DNA of 42,134 nucleotides, taken from assembly GCA_964532595.1 (NCBI GenBank), contig CAZHIQ010000026.1:1-42134 (forward strand), written 5' to 3'. The stretch is from Chryseosolibacter sp964532595 (GTDB taxonomy: Bacteria > Bacteroidota > Bacteroidia > Cytophagales > Cyclobacteriaceae). The first letter of the stretch is position 1; every line of letters begins with the position of its first letter. Shown piece after piece: positions 25,726-34,486 of the stretch. The translations under genes were made by a program, and so were the position numbers. The notes beneath the pieces were generated by a model that had not been told where the DNA came from, searched no databases, and saw nothing but the letters and a program-made list of their open reading frames with translations.

Positions 25726-26151
25726 ATGACTAAGGAAGGTGTAAACCTTCTGGCCAATCTGTTTGGCTCGAGGGGAAACGTTGAAAAGCCTGAAACAATG
25801 CGGGAAGTGGTGACGACGCCGTCGGCACAGCCGCATGTGTTGCGGGAGAAGATGATGGAAAAGTCCATGAGTCATGGAACGACGGTGAAGGCTAACCTCT
25901 CGCCTGTACGGCTGGAGGCTGCCTTTGGTAAGATGCACTTGTATTTTTGTCCGATGCGCGAGCTCGAGGTACTCGAGAAGCTCGCCTCCGGCGATGGCGC
26001 CGATATCCCGGAGAAAGTTGTGGTCGACGGCCTCAATGTTCCTGCGGAGAACAAATCGGGATTGTACACGTTGAAAAATGTAAAGATCACCTCCAATGGC
26101 TCCATCCAGGTGATGGCTGATAAAGACACAACCTGGGAAATGGTGCAGTAG
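25726..26151 (+). CDS. Hypothetical protein, no recognised domain
   Basis: This encodes 141 residues from the ATG at 25726. A reading from a non-ATG codon at 25687 is less likely. There is no signal peptide or membrane helix. The sequence is moderately charged, with a region rich in methionine and histidine (REKMMEKSMSHGTT, about 40-53). The C-terminal half looks like alternating strands (about 95-140: VVVDGLNVP..., GLYTLKNVKITSNGSIQVMAD). I do not recognise the family. A strong terminator directly follows, and a long leader precedes it, so it is probably a single-gene unit. Codon use looks like that of its neighbours. Confidence 0.7.
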   Translation: MTKEGVNLLANLFGSRGNVEKPETMREVVTTPSAQPHVLREKMMEKSMSHGTTVKANLSPVRLEAAFGKMHLYFCPMRELEVLEKLASGDGADIPEKVVVDGLNVPAENKSGLYTLKNVKITSNGSIQVMADKDTTWEMVQ

Positions 26152-26175
26152 GATTTACCTGTGTCCGCATTGATG

Positions 26176-26205
26176 AAACGACAACCTCGGTTGTCGTTTT
26201 TTTTT
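26176..26205 (+). terminator. Rho-independent terminator
   Basis: An 11-base stem AAACGACAACC / GGTTGTCGTTT (26176-26186 and 26189-26199) runs into a T-tract ending at 26205. It lies 24 bases after the hypothetical gene and 20 bases before the end of the convergent lipoprotein gene. The A-run on its left means it may stop transcripts from both sides. Confidence 0.85.
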
Positions 26206-26225
26206 GGGGGAGTATTACGAAGCGG

Positions 26226-26738
26226 CTATTGGACTTTGAATTTTGTTTCGAACGACTGGCTGTTGCGGTAGCGATCACTGATAATTATTTCGACCTCAAA
26301 ACGAACAACGTATTCGCCTGGCGCGAGTCTTTCATTTCCAGACGTTTGAGACCACGGGACCCGCAGGTAATAGTCCGTTCCGGGCGCTATTGAAACAGGA
26401 TTGGCTTCGCACTCTCCACGATGGTGAAGAGCTCCGACAAAGAATTCACTGTTGTTACCTGCGTCGTCGCCGGTGATTCGATAGGTGGCGAATAAATTTT
26501 CCTGCTTCAGCGTGTTGCAGTAGCCGTGCCACAGCACAGGATCAGACGACTTGTTGGTTATCTGGAAGGCCAGAACGGGGTCACTGTTTCGGGGAAAGAT
26601 ATGGGAAGGAATATCGTTGTCGTCTAAGACGACCGCGTTGAAGGTCAGTGCCGGGTGTGGTTGCGGATCGTCTTCCCGCAGGCAGGAGGCGGTGCTGAAA
26701 AGGAGAACCAGGAAAGAAATAAGCGTTTTGTGTTTCAT
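26226..26738 (-). CDS. Hypothetical lipoprotein
   Basis: This encodes 170 residues. The signal peptide ends with a lipobox at C19 (TASC), so it should be a membrane lipoprotein. The mature part (about 30-170) looks like an all-beta, immunoglobulin-like domain: strands such as LAFQITNKSSDPV and APGEYVVRFEVEI alternate with turns. Two cysteines (about 68 and 109) could form a disulfide. I do not recognise a family. It is divergent from the membrane acyltransferase gene, with 143 bases between start codons and no obvious promoter match. Confidence 0.75.
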   Translation of the reverse strand: MKHKTLISFLVLLFSTASCLREDDPQPHPALTFNAVVLDDNDIPSHIFPRNSDPVLAFQITNKSSDPVLWHGYCNTLKQENLFATYRITGDDAGNNSEFFVGALHHRGECEANPVSIAPGTDYYLRVPWSQTSGNERLAPGEYVVRFEVEIIISDRYRNSQSFETKFKVQ

Positions 26739-26881
26739 CGGTGTTTAAGAACAAGTTGTCGGGAAGCGGCCGTTTGACTGGACTCCTATGCCTTGGGAAA
26801 AAAGGCGTACCGGGGGCGTCGTAGTCGGACGATCGAAGCGGGATTTGCTTATCTTGCGGGATTGACGGCAAAACTTCAAGC

Positions 26882-28054
26882 ATGGAGACACTCACAGCAG
26901 CCCGCGCTACTGATCTGGGAGCAGGGGAAACGCACCAGCGCTTTTTGGCGCTTGATATTTTTCGCGGATTAACGATCGCGGGCATGGTACTGGTGAATAC
27001 GCCGGGAAGCTGGAGTTATGTCTTTGCTCCGCTCAAGCACGCGCCGTGGAATGGTTGTACCCCTACCGATCTGGTGTTCCCCTTTTTCCTGTTTGCTGTG
27101 GGGAACGCGTTGGCTTTCTCCATGTCCAAGTATCAATCGCTGGGTACCGGTGAAGTGTTGAAGAAGATTTTCAAGCGGTCGGTGCTCATTTTTCTGATCG
27201 GATTTTTCCTTCTTTGGTTTCCGTTCGTGCGGTGGAGTGAGGGGGAACTTGTTTTCCGTACTCCCGACACCCTGCGTATTATGGGGGTGTTGCAGCGTAT
27301 TGCCCTCGCCTACATGGGGGGTGCGCTTATTGTTCACTTTCTGCGCCCCATGAAGGCCTTTGTCGCAGCGGTTGTGCTGTTGTTGGGTTACTGGGGAATA
27401 TTACTTGCCTTTGGCGATCTAACTCTGGAGGGAAATGCCGTCCTGAAGGTCGATCGTTACCTTCTGGGAGAGCAGCACATGTATCGGGGATATTACAGTG
27501 CGGTAGAGCAGCGTAACATACCCTTCGACCCGGAGGGATTACTCAGTACGATTCCGGCCATCGCGTCGGTGATCTTCGGATTTCTGGTGGGCAAGTTCCT
27601 TCGCACCCGCGGCAATGCGTACGAAACGGTGTCCTGGCTTTTTGTAGCGGGCTTGTTATTCATTTTTCTGGGCTTGTGGTGGGATATGATTTTCCCGATT
27701 AACAAGCCGATATGGAGCAGTTCTTACGTCTTGTATACGACGGGGCTGGCGACAGTCGTGCTGGCCATGATTATTTTCGTGACTGATCTGAAAGGAAAAG
27801 ACCGGTGGAGCCGCCCTTTTGTTTTGTTCGGGCGAAATCCCCTTTTGCTGTATGTCCTTTCCGGCGTTATTGTAAAGGTTAATAGTCTGATCCGGTTTGG
27901 GGACATTTCGCTCCACGCGGGCTTGTACAGGCATTTTTTCCAGCCCCTTGCCGGCAATTACCTGGGGTCGCTGCTTTTTGCTGTCTTTCATGTGATGGTC
28001 ATTCTGGCGATTGCCTGGTGGCTCGATAGCCGGAAAATCTACGTCCGGGTATAA
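26882..28054 (+). CDS. DUF5009/HGSNAT-like membrane acyltransferase
   Basis: This encodes 390 residues with about 10-11 transmembrane segments. The opening RFLALDIFRGLTIAGMVLVN and PTDLVFPFFLFAVG are hallmarks of the family that includes heparan-alpha-glucosaminide N-acetyltransferase and bacterial NagX. Others are GVLQRIALAY in the middle and FVLFGRNPLLLYVLSG near the end. Such proteins are proposed to acetylate amino sugars across the membrane. In bacteria they often sit near glycan-use genes. Here the gene lies directly before the mannan locus but is separated from it by 339 bases with its own promoter elements, so membership of the locus is uncertain. Confidence 0.85.
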   Translation: METLTAARATDLGAGETHQRFLALDIFRGLTIAGMVLVNTPGSWSYVFAPLKHAPWNGCTPTDLVFPFFLFAVGNALAFSMSKYQSLGTGEVLKKIFKRSVLIFLIGFFLLWFPFVRWSEGELVFRTPDTLRIMGVLQRIALAYMGGALIVHFLRPMKAFVAAVVLLLGYWGILLAFGDLTLEGNAVLKVDRYLLGEQHMYRGYYSAVEQRNIPFDPEGLLSTIPAIASVIFGFLVGKFLRTRGNAYETVSWLFVAGLLFIFLGLWWDMIFPINKPIWSSSYVLYTTGLATVVLAMIIFVTDLKGKDRWSRPFVLFGRNPLLLYVLSGVIVKVNSLIRFGDISLHAGLYRHFFQPLAGNYLGSLLFAVFHVMVILAIAWWLDSRKIYVRV

Positions 28055-28127
28055 CCTCGCGTTTTTTGTTTCCGATCCCCTAAGGAAATAGCTGCTTTTC
28101 TGATCTTTCTTATTATTTCATTTTTTC

Positions 28128-28309
28128 GGTTAAAACTTTCGTAATGGAAATTATGGCTAGATAAGGCCTTTTATTGGTAATAATACGAAAGGTAGTTATC
28201 AATTTTGAGGGGTGTGTCTGTATGAAATGTTTTCAATTCATTATTTATCGTCAACACCTCCACATTATATAGGTATAATTTGCTGCGGTTGGGGTTAAAT
28301 CTTTCGTAA
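28128..28309 (+). repeat. Direct repeat GGTTAAAnCTTTCGTAA upstream of susC
   Basis: Two 17-base copies that differ at one base lie at 28128-28144 and 28293-28309. An inverted TACGAAAG core occurs between them near 28184-28191. The surrounding intergenic region (28055-28393) is AT-rich and holds no gene. The repeats are candidate binding sites for a regulator of the susCD operon. Confidence 0.5.
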
Positions 28310-28332
28310 GATTTCTAAAAACTAAAATTTTG

Positions 28333-28364
28333 TTTGCATTTCGTTTAGAAGCCATCTATTTTCG
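28333..28364 (+). promoter_or_regulatory. Candidate promoter of susC
   Basis: TTTG (28333-28336), 20 bases, then TATTTTCG (28357-28364), a 7/8 match to TAnnTTTG. Transcription would start near 28371, about 23 bases before the ATG at 28394. The repeat at 28293-28309 lies about 24 bases upstream of the TTTG box, a fitting place for an activator. Confidence 0.5.
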
Positions 28365-28393
28365 GTCACTAATATTTATCTAAACACTGCTCT

Positions 28394-31300
28394 ATGAAGA
28401 AATTTTGCCTATTCATTTGTTTCAGCCTTACCGTTGTGGGGGTGTTCGCTCAACAGCGGACGGTTTCCGGGACGGTGAGGTCTGCGGTTGATGGTACTAC
28501 GCTGCCTGGAGTAACGGTAGTGGTGAAGGGAGTGGAAGGGATTGGTACAGTTACCGACATGGACGGGCGGTATCAGATTGGCGTCCCGGCCAACGCTGAA
28601 TCCCTCGTCTTCTCCTATGTAGGGATGGAATCCAAAACGGTACCGGTATCCGGTGCTTCCGTGCTTGATGTCGAGCTCGATATGGCTACCAGTGCCCTGG
28701 AAGAGGTAGTGGTCACGGCCCTTGGTATCTCGCGTGAATCGCGGGCGCTCGGTTTTTCGACGCAGGAATTAGGAGACAAGGATCTTTCTGCGACGCGTGA
28801 TCTGAGTGTTTCGAACTACCTTACCGGTAAAGTTGCCGGTGTTCAGGTGTCGAAGACGGCAGGGGGTACAGGTTCCTCCACGAACGTGGTGATCCGGGGC
28901 GTCAGCTCCATCAGCGGAAACAACCAACCCCTGTGGGTTATAGACGGCGTACCGATGAATAACTTCACCAACGGTGATCGCCAGTCGTCTGTTGCCAGTG
29001 CTGACATCGACTACGGTGACGGTATAGGCGACCTGAACCCTCAGGATGTCGAGTCGATGACCGTGTTGAAGGGGCCTGCGGCTACGGCACTCTACGGTTC
29101 CCGTGGAGCAAACGGCGTAATACTCATCACAACAAAATCGGGCAAAAAGACCACCGGTATTGAAGTGGAAGTAAACTCCGGGGTTACGTTTGAGCAGCTT
29201 AACCTACTTCCGAGATATCAGAATAAGTTCGCACCGGGCTACGGTGACGACGATTATGCAAAGTACACATGGATGAACTATGAGGATGAAGACGGGAACC
29301 TCTATCCCTATCCCGAGAACGGCTTCCTCGATAGCTGGGGAGGACCGCTCGATGGCAAGATCATGATTCCTAACTGGTTTGCTCTGCCGAAGGATGGTTC
29401 AATTCCGCAAAGTGTTTGGGATATCGAGGCAACGGAACTTGTTCCTCTTTCTCCGCAGCCCAAAGACAACGTTCGCAAGTTTTTCGAGACAGGTATAACC
29501 CTTTCTAACAACGTGTCGCTGACAGCTTCAGACACCAAGAGTTCGATGCGTCTGTCACTGGGTGATATTACCGCGACAGGTATCGTGCCCAACCACGAGG
29601 TGAAGAAGCGCTCTATTACTTTCTCAGGATCGACGAATGTGAGCGACCGGTTGTCATTTGATGCCCGCGTAAACTACATCCGCACGGAAGGTGAGCAGCG
29701 TCCGGCAACAGGCTTCAGTAGCCATAACCCGTTCTTTACGCTTACGAGTATGGCGCGGATTACACCGCTCGACTTCATCAAGTATCAATACGAAGTAACG
29801 AAAGTTAACATCCGCTACCCCGGTGTCGACTATAACCCCTATTTCGTTGTAAACGAAGTACGTAATAACGACTTCAGAGACCGGGTACTTGGAGCGGTTT
29901 CAAGTACTTTGAAAATCAACGATTGGCTCAACCTCACCGGACGTGTAGGGGTCGACTTCTACAGCGAGATTCGCGAGAATAGGTGGCCTACTGACCCGGA
30001 ATCAAAGAACACGGCTTCCCGATTGGGTCAAATGATTCAACATTCGCGCAGAGCGTTTGACGTAAACGGCGATGTGATGCTTTCGGCTACGCGTCAACTT
30101 ACCACCGATATTTCTCTTAACGCCGTTGCCGGAGCGAGCATCCGCAAGTTCCGCAGCGACAACATGAGCTGGGATGCGCGCGACTTCAAAGCAGAAGGCG
30201 TGTACCACATTTCCAACTTCAACGATATCAGACCGTCAGCAAGCCTCTATGAGAAGGAAATGCAGTCGGTTTTTGCTACCGCGCAATTTGGTTACAAGAA
30301 CATGCTCTTCCTGGATTTGACCGGTAGGAATGACTGGTCGTCAGCATTGGGTGTGAACAATCAGTCGTTCTTCTATCCTTCGGCAAGTGCGAGCTTCGTC
30401 TTTACCGACGCGTTTGATCTGGGATCCAACGTGCTGAACTATGGAAAGGTACGGGCCTCCTGGGCACAGGTAGGTAACGACTCCGATCCCTACATGACGC
30501 GGTCGAGCTACAGCCTGGGTACAACGGGCTTCAATGGCTTGCCCTTTATGACAAAGAGCGGTGTATTGCCCCTGTATGACCTTAAGAATGAATTGACCGA
30601 GTCAATTGAATTCGGTCTCGATCTTCGCTTGCTCGATAACCGTGTGCGTCTTGACCTCACTTACTACAATGCAGTGACATCGAACCAGATCCTGACGCTT
30701 CCCGTATCGGTTGCTTCCGGTTACAGTTCTGCCGTTATTAACGCGGGTGAGATTAAGAACGCGGGTATTGAAATCGCCCTTGGTGTAACTCCGGTTTATA
30801 CGTCAAACTTCTCATGGACAGTTGACGCAAACTGGGCGCGAAACACCTCCGAAGTTGTTGTGCTCGACGGCAACATTGAAACCTATCGTCTGATTCAGAA
30901 CCAAAGTGATGCCGCTATGGCGGATATCCACGCACAGATTGGTGCTCCTTATGGGAACATCATTGGATACGCCTACAAGCGCGCTCCCGATGGACGTAAA
31001 ATCGTAGGAGCTAATGGAAAATACCTGCGTGAGTCGGAAGTGTCCGTGCTCGGAAACATTACGCCCGACTGGATTGGTGGGTTAAACAACACCTTCACTT
31101 ACAAACGTCTTTCGATGAACGTTCTGCTTGACTTCGTGCAAGGCGGTGACATTGTGTCGGCTACGAAGTACCACATGACACGCAAAGGAACAGGTGCATG
31201 GACCGTTGAAGGTAGAAGACCCAAGGCGAGATACGAAGAAGGAGATGTTATTCCCGACGGATCAGCCGTGGGTGATCCGATGCCTTATGTTGGCATTCTT

Positions 31301-31684
31301 CCCGGTGTCGTTGAAGTGAAAGACGGTTCAGGTGAAGTGATCGGCTACGAGGAAAACACCCGGGCTGTTCAGGGGCAGGATTACTGGGCTTCGCGTGCCT
31401 GGGATGGTATTGCTGAGGAGTTTGTTGAAGACGGAAGCTACATCGCCCTGCGCGAGATTATGCTAACCTACCGGCTCCAGCCTTCGCTGCTCGCGAAGAC
31501 ACCGTTGAAGTCTGTTACCGTGAGCCTCTTCGGGCGTAACCTGGGATATCTCCAGAACAAGATGGATTACCTGGGGCTGTCGCCGGAGTCCGCTCCGAAC
31601 ACATCAGGAGCCGCTTCGGGTATAGAAGCACTGGCGGTGCCATCGACTCGTACGTATGGTGCAAACCTGCGAATCACCTTCTGA
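28394..31684 (+). CDS. SusC/RagA-family TonB-dependent outer membrane transporter
   Basis: This encodes 1096 residues. A signal peptide (1-19, ending VFAQ) is followed by a carboxypeptidase-regulatory-like domain (about 23-95), the TonB box region (LEEVVVTALG, about 103-112) and the plug domain (about 120-240, with VIRGVSSISGNNQPLWVIDGV). The beta-barrel runs to the terminal residues ATRTYGANLRITF-like end (aromatic last residue). There is no N-terminal STN domain, so it does not signal to an anti-sigma factor. It imports glycans with the SusD partner that follows 31 bases later. The neighbours indicate alpha-mannose glycans as the substrate (inference). Confidence 0.96.
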   Translation: MKKFCLFICFSLTVVGVFAQQRTVSGTVRSAVDGTTLPGVTVVVKGVEGIGTVTDMDGRYQIGVPANAESLVFSYVGMESKTVPVSGASVLDVELDMATSALEEVVVTALGISRESRALGFSTQELGDKDLSATRDLSVSNYLTGKVAGVQVSKTAGGTGSSTNVVIRGVSSISGNNQPLWVIDGVPMNNFTNGDRQSSVASADIDYGDGIGDLNPQDVESMTVLKGPAATALYGSRGANGVILITTKSGKKTTGIEVEVNSGVTFEQLNLLPRYQNKFAPGYGDDDYAKYTWMNYEDEDGNLYPYPENGFLDSWGGPLDGKIMIPNWFALPKDGSIPQSVWDIEATELVPLSPQPKDNVRKFFETGITLSNNVSLTASDTKSSMRLSLGDITATGIVPNHEVKKRSITFSGSTNVSDRLSFDARVNYIRTEGEQRPATGFSSHNPFFTLTSMARITPLDFIKYQYEVTKVNIRYPGVDYNPYFVVNEVRNNDFRDRVLGAVSSTLKINDWLNLTGRVGVDFYSEIRENRWPTDPESKNTASRLGQMIQHSRRAFDVNGDVMLSATRQLTTDISLNAVAGASIRKFRSDNMSWDARDFKAEGVYHISNFNDIRPSASLYEKEMQSVFATAQFGYKNMLFLDLTGRNDWSSALGVNNQSFFYPSASASFVFTDAFDLGSNVLNYGKVRASWAQVGNDSDPYMTRSSYSLGTTGFNGLPFMTKSGVLPLYDLKNELTESIEFGLDLRLLDNRVRLDLTYYNAVTSNQILTLPVSVASGYSSAVINAGEIKNAGIEIALGVTPVYTSNFSWTVDANWARNTSEVVVLDGNIETYRLIQNQSDAAMADIHAQIGAPYGNIIGYAYKRAPDGRKIVGANGKYLRESEVSVLGNITPDWIGGLNNTFTYKRLSMNVLLDFVQGGDIVSATKYHMTRKGTGAWTVEGRRPKARYEEGDVIPDGSAVGDPMPYVGILPGVVEVKDGSGEVIGYEENTRAVQGQDYWASRAWDGIAEEFVEDGSYIALREIMLTYRLQPSLLAKTPLKSVTVSLFGRNLGYLQNKMDYLGLSPESAPNTSGAASGIEALAVPSTRTYGANLRITF

Positions 31685-31715
31685 TAACTTCTAACGTTAG
31701 GTTTAAGACATCACT

Positions 31716-33410
31716 ATGAAACGAATAGCAAGAATAACCATGGCGCTGTCTGTAGTCATCTTCAGCTACAGCGCCTGTACTGATCACTTCGATGAACTCA
31801 ACACATCACGCAGTCTTATCACTGAAGACCTGGTCGATGTGGATATGATGTTCACACGCGTGCTGGCCGTGGGGATAATCGAAAGTAGCGAGACCGGATT
31901 CGGTACGACAGGCAACTGGGCCGGTATGTCAGTCTCTGGCGCGAACCGTCCTTTTGATGAAGGCGGAAGCCCCGGAGTCTGGAACGACGGTTATGGCAAC
32001 TACGTACGGAACCTGTCCGATATCATCCACCTTTGCTCAACGCGGGACGATGCTGACCAACTGGTTAACAAGAAGTCGATCGCGCGAATTATGAAAGTCT
32101 GGGCGTTTGCCAAGATAACGGATACCTACGGCGACGTTCCGTATTTTGACTCAGGCCTTCCGGTCGACCAGGCGAAGACTACGCCCGAATACACTCCGCA
32201 ACGGGACATCTACGTCGACTTCTTCAAAGAATTGAAGGAAGCGGTAGCCGAGATGGACGATTCCAAGCCCAGCTTCGGCAATGCCGATCTGGTGTATGGC
32301 GGTAACATCGGGAAATGGAAAAAGTTTGCCAATTCACTCCGGCTCCGCCTCGCCCTGCGGGTTAGGTACGCTGATGCAGCGCTTGCCCAGGAGCAGATGT
32401 CCGATCTCACGGAGGCTGACCTGATTACGACTCGTGCAGACGACGCTTACATCGAGAATATCACCGACTTCCCAAATCATCAGAATCCTCGCTACAATGA
32501 CCTGCTGTCCAGAAAAGCGACAACGATTAAGGCGGAGGTCGCCAAGACTTTTCTCGATATCCTCCTGCTGAACGATGATCCGCGTCTACACACGTTTGCC
32601 GATACGGCGAGAGCCTGGTATCCGCAAACCCCCGGCTATGAGCATGTCGATTATTTTGGCTATCGGGGCCGGCCACTGCTCGGTGGATCGAATCCTGAAG
32701 AGGGCTATGCGTACGGTGACAACTCTGTATCTCAGTGGTCGGATATCTTCTGGGTTAAGATCCAGGAGCAACCGCTGTTCCGGGCTTCTGAGACATATTT
32801 CAACCTTGCTGAGGCCGCTCTGTTCGGTCTGAAGGGAAGCTCTGCGGACGCGCAGGGTTATTTCGAAAAAGGAGTTGAACTGGCGCTGCTGCACGCTAAG
32901 GAAACTTACGAAAAGGCAGTTCCTCAACTGCCCGAGGTGGTATCTCTTTTCCAGGCCGGTAAGTCGGCGGCCGAAATCGAAGAGATTCTGCAAAAGACTA
33001 TCGAGTCTAAGGAAATCACCCAGGCTGACATCGACGCTTTCATGGCATCTCCGGCGTTGACGCTGACCGGGTCGAACGAGGAACAGCTTGAGCAGATCAT
33101 CAATCAGAAGATTATCGCTCTGTTCCCGATGGAGCATGAAGGATGGGTGGAACACCGCCGCACCGGATATCCGCGGATTCTGGTCGGAGAGGAGCTGTCT
33201 TCTCTCCAGGGCAAAATGCCTCGCAGAATGCCTTATCCGGATGAGGAGCAACTCATCAACCGGGTAGAGTACACCAAGGCGGTAGGTCGTCTCGGTGGCG
33301 CTGACAAGGATAATCGCCTTTCGCGATTCTGGTGGGATGCTAATCCCGATCCTCACAAGCCTCACCCGGGTACGGTCGAAACCCGTACACGTCCCTGGAC
33401 TGAATTGTAA
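31716..33410 (+). CDS. SusD/RagB-family glycan-binding lipoprotein (SusD-2 type)
   Basis: This encodes 564 residues. The signal peptide ends in a lipobox at C21 (YSAC), placing the protein on the outer membrane surface. The N-terminal segment CTDHFDELNTSR and the mid-region KVWAFAKITDTYGDVPYFDSG and KKFANSLRLRLALRVRYAD are diagnostic of the SusD-like superfamily, closest to the SusD/RagB-2 type. The C-terminal QKIIALFPMEHEGWVEHRRTGYP is also typical. It forms the lid of the SusC transporter and binds the glycan. A perfect terminator follows, so susC-susD form one transcription unit. Confidence 0.95.
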   Translation: MKRIARITMALSVVIFSYSACTDHFDELNTSRSLITEDLVDVDMMFTRVLAVGIIESSETGFGTTGNWAGMSVSGANRPFDEGGSPGVWNDGYGNYVRNLSDIIHLCSTRDDADQLVNKKSIARIMKVWAFAKITDTYGDVPYFDSGLPVDQAKTTPEYTPQRDIYVDFFKELKEAVAEMDDSKPSFGNADLVYGGNIGKWKKFANSLRLRLALRVRYADAALAQEQMSDLTEADLITTRADDAYIENITDFPNHQNPRYNDLLSRKATTIKAEVAKTFLDILLLNDDPRLHTFADTARAWYPQTPGYEHVDYFGYRGRPLLGGSNPEEGYAYGDNSVSQWSDIFWVKIQEQPLFRASETYFNLAEAALFGLKGSSADAQGYFEKGVELALLHAKETYEKAVPQLPEVVSLFQAGKSAAEIEEILQKTIESKEITQADIDAFMASPALTLTGSNEEQLEQIINQKIIALFPMEHEGWVEHRRTGYPRILVGEELSSLQGKMPRRMPYPDEEQLINRVEYTKAVGRLGGADKDNRLSRFWWDANPDPHKPHPGTVETRTRPWTEL

Positions 33411-33420
33411 TGTTCGTTTG

Positions 33421-33453
33421 GAAGGCCCGCAGCGATGCGGGCCTTCTTTTTTT
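33421..33453 (+). terminator. Strong rho-independent terminator after susD
   Basis: An 11-base perfect stem, GAAGGCCCGCA (33421-33431) with TGCGGGCCTTC (33436-33446) and loop GCGA, is followed by seven T. It lies 10 bases after the susD stop codon and separates susCD from the downstream genes. Confidence 0.95.
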
Positions 33454-33520
33454 GATTGCTATCATCGGCAGGTTGTGGAAACGGAGAAATGAACTATTTT
33501 AGTATTGCGTCAATTACCCT

Positions 33521-33898
33521 ATGCGTTATCGAAACATCCTGCTCATTGACGACGACGAAGACGATCACGAAATCTTCCGGGCAGCCCTTGACAAGGTGGG
33601 AGGGTTCAATTGCACGACGCTCGACAACGCACAGGAGGCGCTCGACCGCCTGAAAGAAGGCGCTCTCCAGACCGATCTCATTTTTCTGGACCTCAATATG
33701 CCTGTCATGAATGGGGAGCAATTCCTGCGCGAAATCAAACAGGACCAAGACCTCAACGTCATACCGGTCGTCATTCTCTCTACATCGTCGCAACGCGTTG
33801 CCATTGAGCATACACGCGCCCTCGGCGCCCAGGGTTTTTTCTCCAAACCCGACAAATTCGACGACTGGATCACGATGTTGCGTTCGGTGGTTGTCTGA
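33521..33898 (+). CDS. Stand-alone CheY-like response regulator
   Basis: This encodes 125 residues, a single receiver domain with no output domain. The acidic cluster is in LLIDDDEDD (7-15), the phospho-accepting aspartate is D57 (FLDLNMP), the threonine/serine switch is at 87-88 (LSTSS), and the conserved lysine is K109 (FSKP). It resembles the Rcp1-type single-domain regulators that pair with phytochrome-like or PAS hybrid kinases in Bacteroidota. It has its own position between the susD terminator and the mannosidase region. A kinase partner is not adjacent; the multi-PAS kinase at 18494-21186 is one candidate, without direct evidence. Confidence 0.92.
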   Translation: MRYRNILLIDDDEDDHEIFRAALDKVGGFNCTTLDNAQEALDRLKEGALQTDLIFLDLNMPVMNGEQFLREIKQDQDLNVIPVVILSTSSQRVAIEHTRALGAQGFFSKPDKFDDWITMLRSVVV

Positions 33899-34005
33899 CC
33901 TAACCGGCTGCGCGTCAGACGCAGTCCCCTGATCTGCCGTTTCTCAAATTGTTGAGGCGTTTCGAGTTGCCGTTGACTTGAATTTGTCGGGATTCTCTTC
34001 TGCTT

Positions 34006-34021
34006 ACTAAAACGTTTAACT
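34006..34021. promoter_or_regulatory. Second LacI-type operator, before the GH92 remnant
   Basis: ACTAAAACGTTTAACT matches the perfect palindrome at 35593-35608 in 14 of 16 bases. It ends 13 bases before the ATG of the decayed GH92 gene, and no other gene start is near. It is probably the surviving operator of that gene. Confidence 0.7.
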
Positions 34022-34034
34022 TGAATTTTGTGGT

Positions 34035-34313
34035 ATGAGGAGAATATTGACTGTCATCGGCCTGCTCACCTTTGTGGGATTATCCGCCTGTGTAACGCGC
34101 GACAGGATCCGGAGCCCGTCGATCTTGTAAATCCCTATATGGCAACATCAGTCACCTGCTCGTGCCTACTTGTTCAACGATTCATCTGCCCAACAGTATG
34201 CTCCGCGTATACCGCGAGCGTGATGAATATACGGGGGGGCGTTTGCGAACGAGGCCGGTTACGCTGTAATGGAACCCCTTGTGATGGCCGCGATCCGGAA
34301 GGCGCTTAAGTGA
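34035..34313 (+). pseudogene. Decayed 5' fragment of a GH92 alpha-mannosidase, fused to an unrelated 3' end
   Basis: Three frames must be joined to read it. Frame A from the ATG at 34035 gives a lipoprotein signal, MRRILTVIGLLTFVGLSAC, then runs to a stop at 34130. Frame B from 34103 gives QDPEPVDLVNPYM. Frame C from 34141 gives GNISHLLVP...STIHLPNSMLRVYRERDEYTG. Joined, these match the N-terminal signature of GH92 enzymes (VNPYMG followed by LVPT.PT..LPNSMLRVY). A one-base deletion at the ATGGGC codons explains the B to C shift. After a run of seven G (34233-34239) the GH92 resemblance ends. A third-frame reading, YGGAFANEAGYAV then MEPLVMAAIRKALK and stop at 34313, looks like the C-terminus of another protein that I do not recognise. 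The fragment is far shorter than a GH92 (about 750 residues), so it is not functional. Confidence 0.8.
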
Positions 34314-34486
34314 CTGGGGCGGACATGGCTTATTTTGCGCAACATTTTTATTACCTTTAGCGGTTAGACCTTTCAGAGGGGGGCGGGAAGACGGGGTTGT
34401 TGGACAACGGTAGCGATAGGGAATGGCACAGGAGCCGGGAGCGGGAGCCTGGTCTGGTGAGGTAATCAAAAACAGTTGTTGCGTAA

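Noticed and set aside
28321..28336. Possible third LacI operator, ACTAAAATTTTGTTTG, before susC
   Set aside because: Only 10 of 16 bases match and the central CG is lost; the AT-rich setting makes this likely by chance.
32586..33365. 259-codon open frame opposite susD
   Set aside because: It lies entirely antisense to a well-supported SusD gene and shows no protein-like features.
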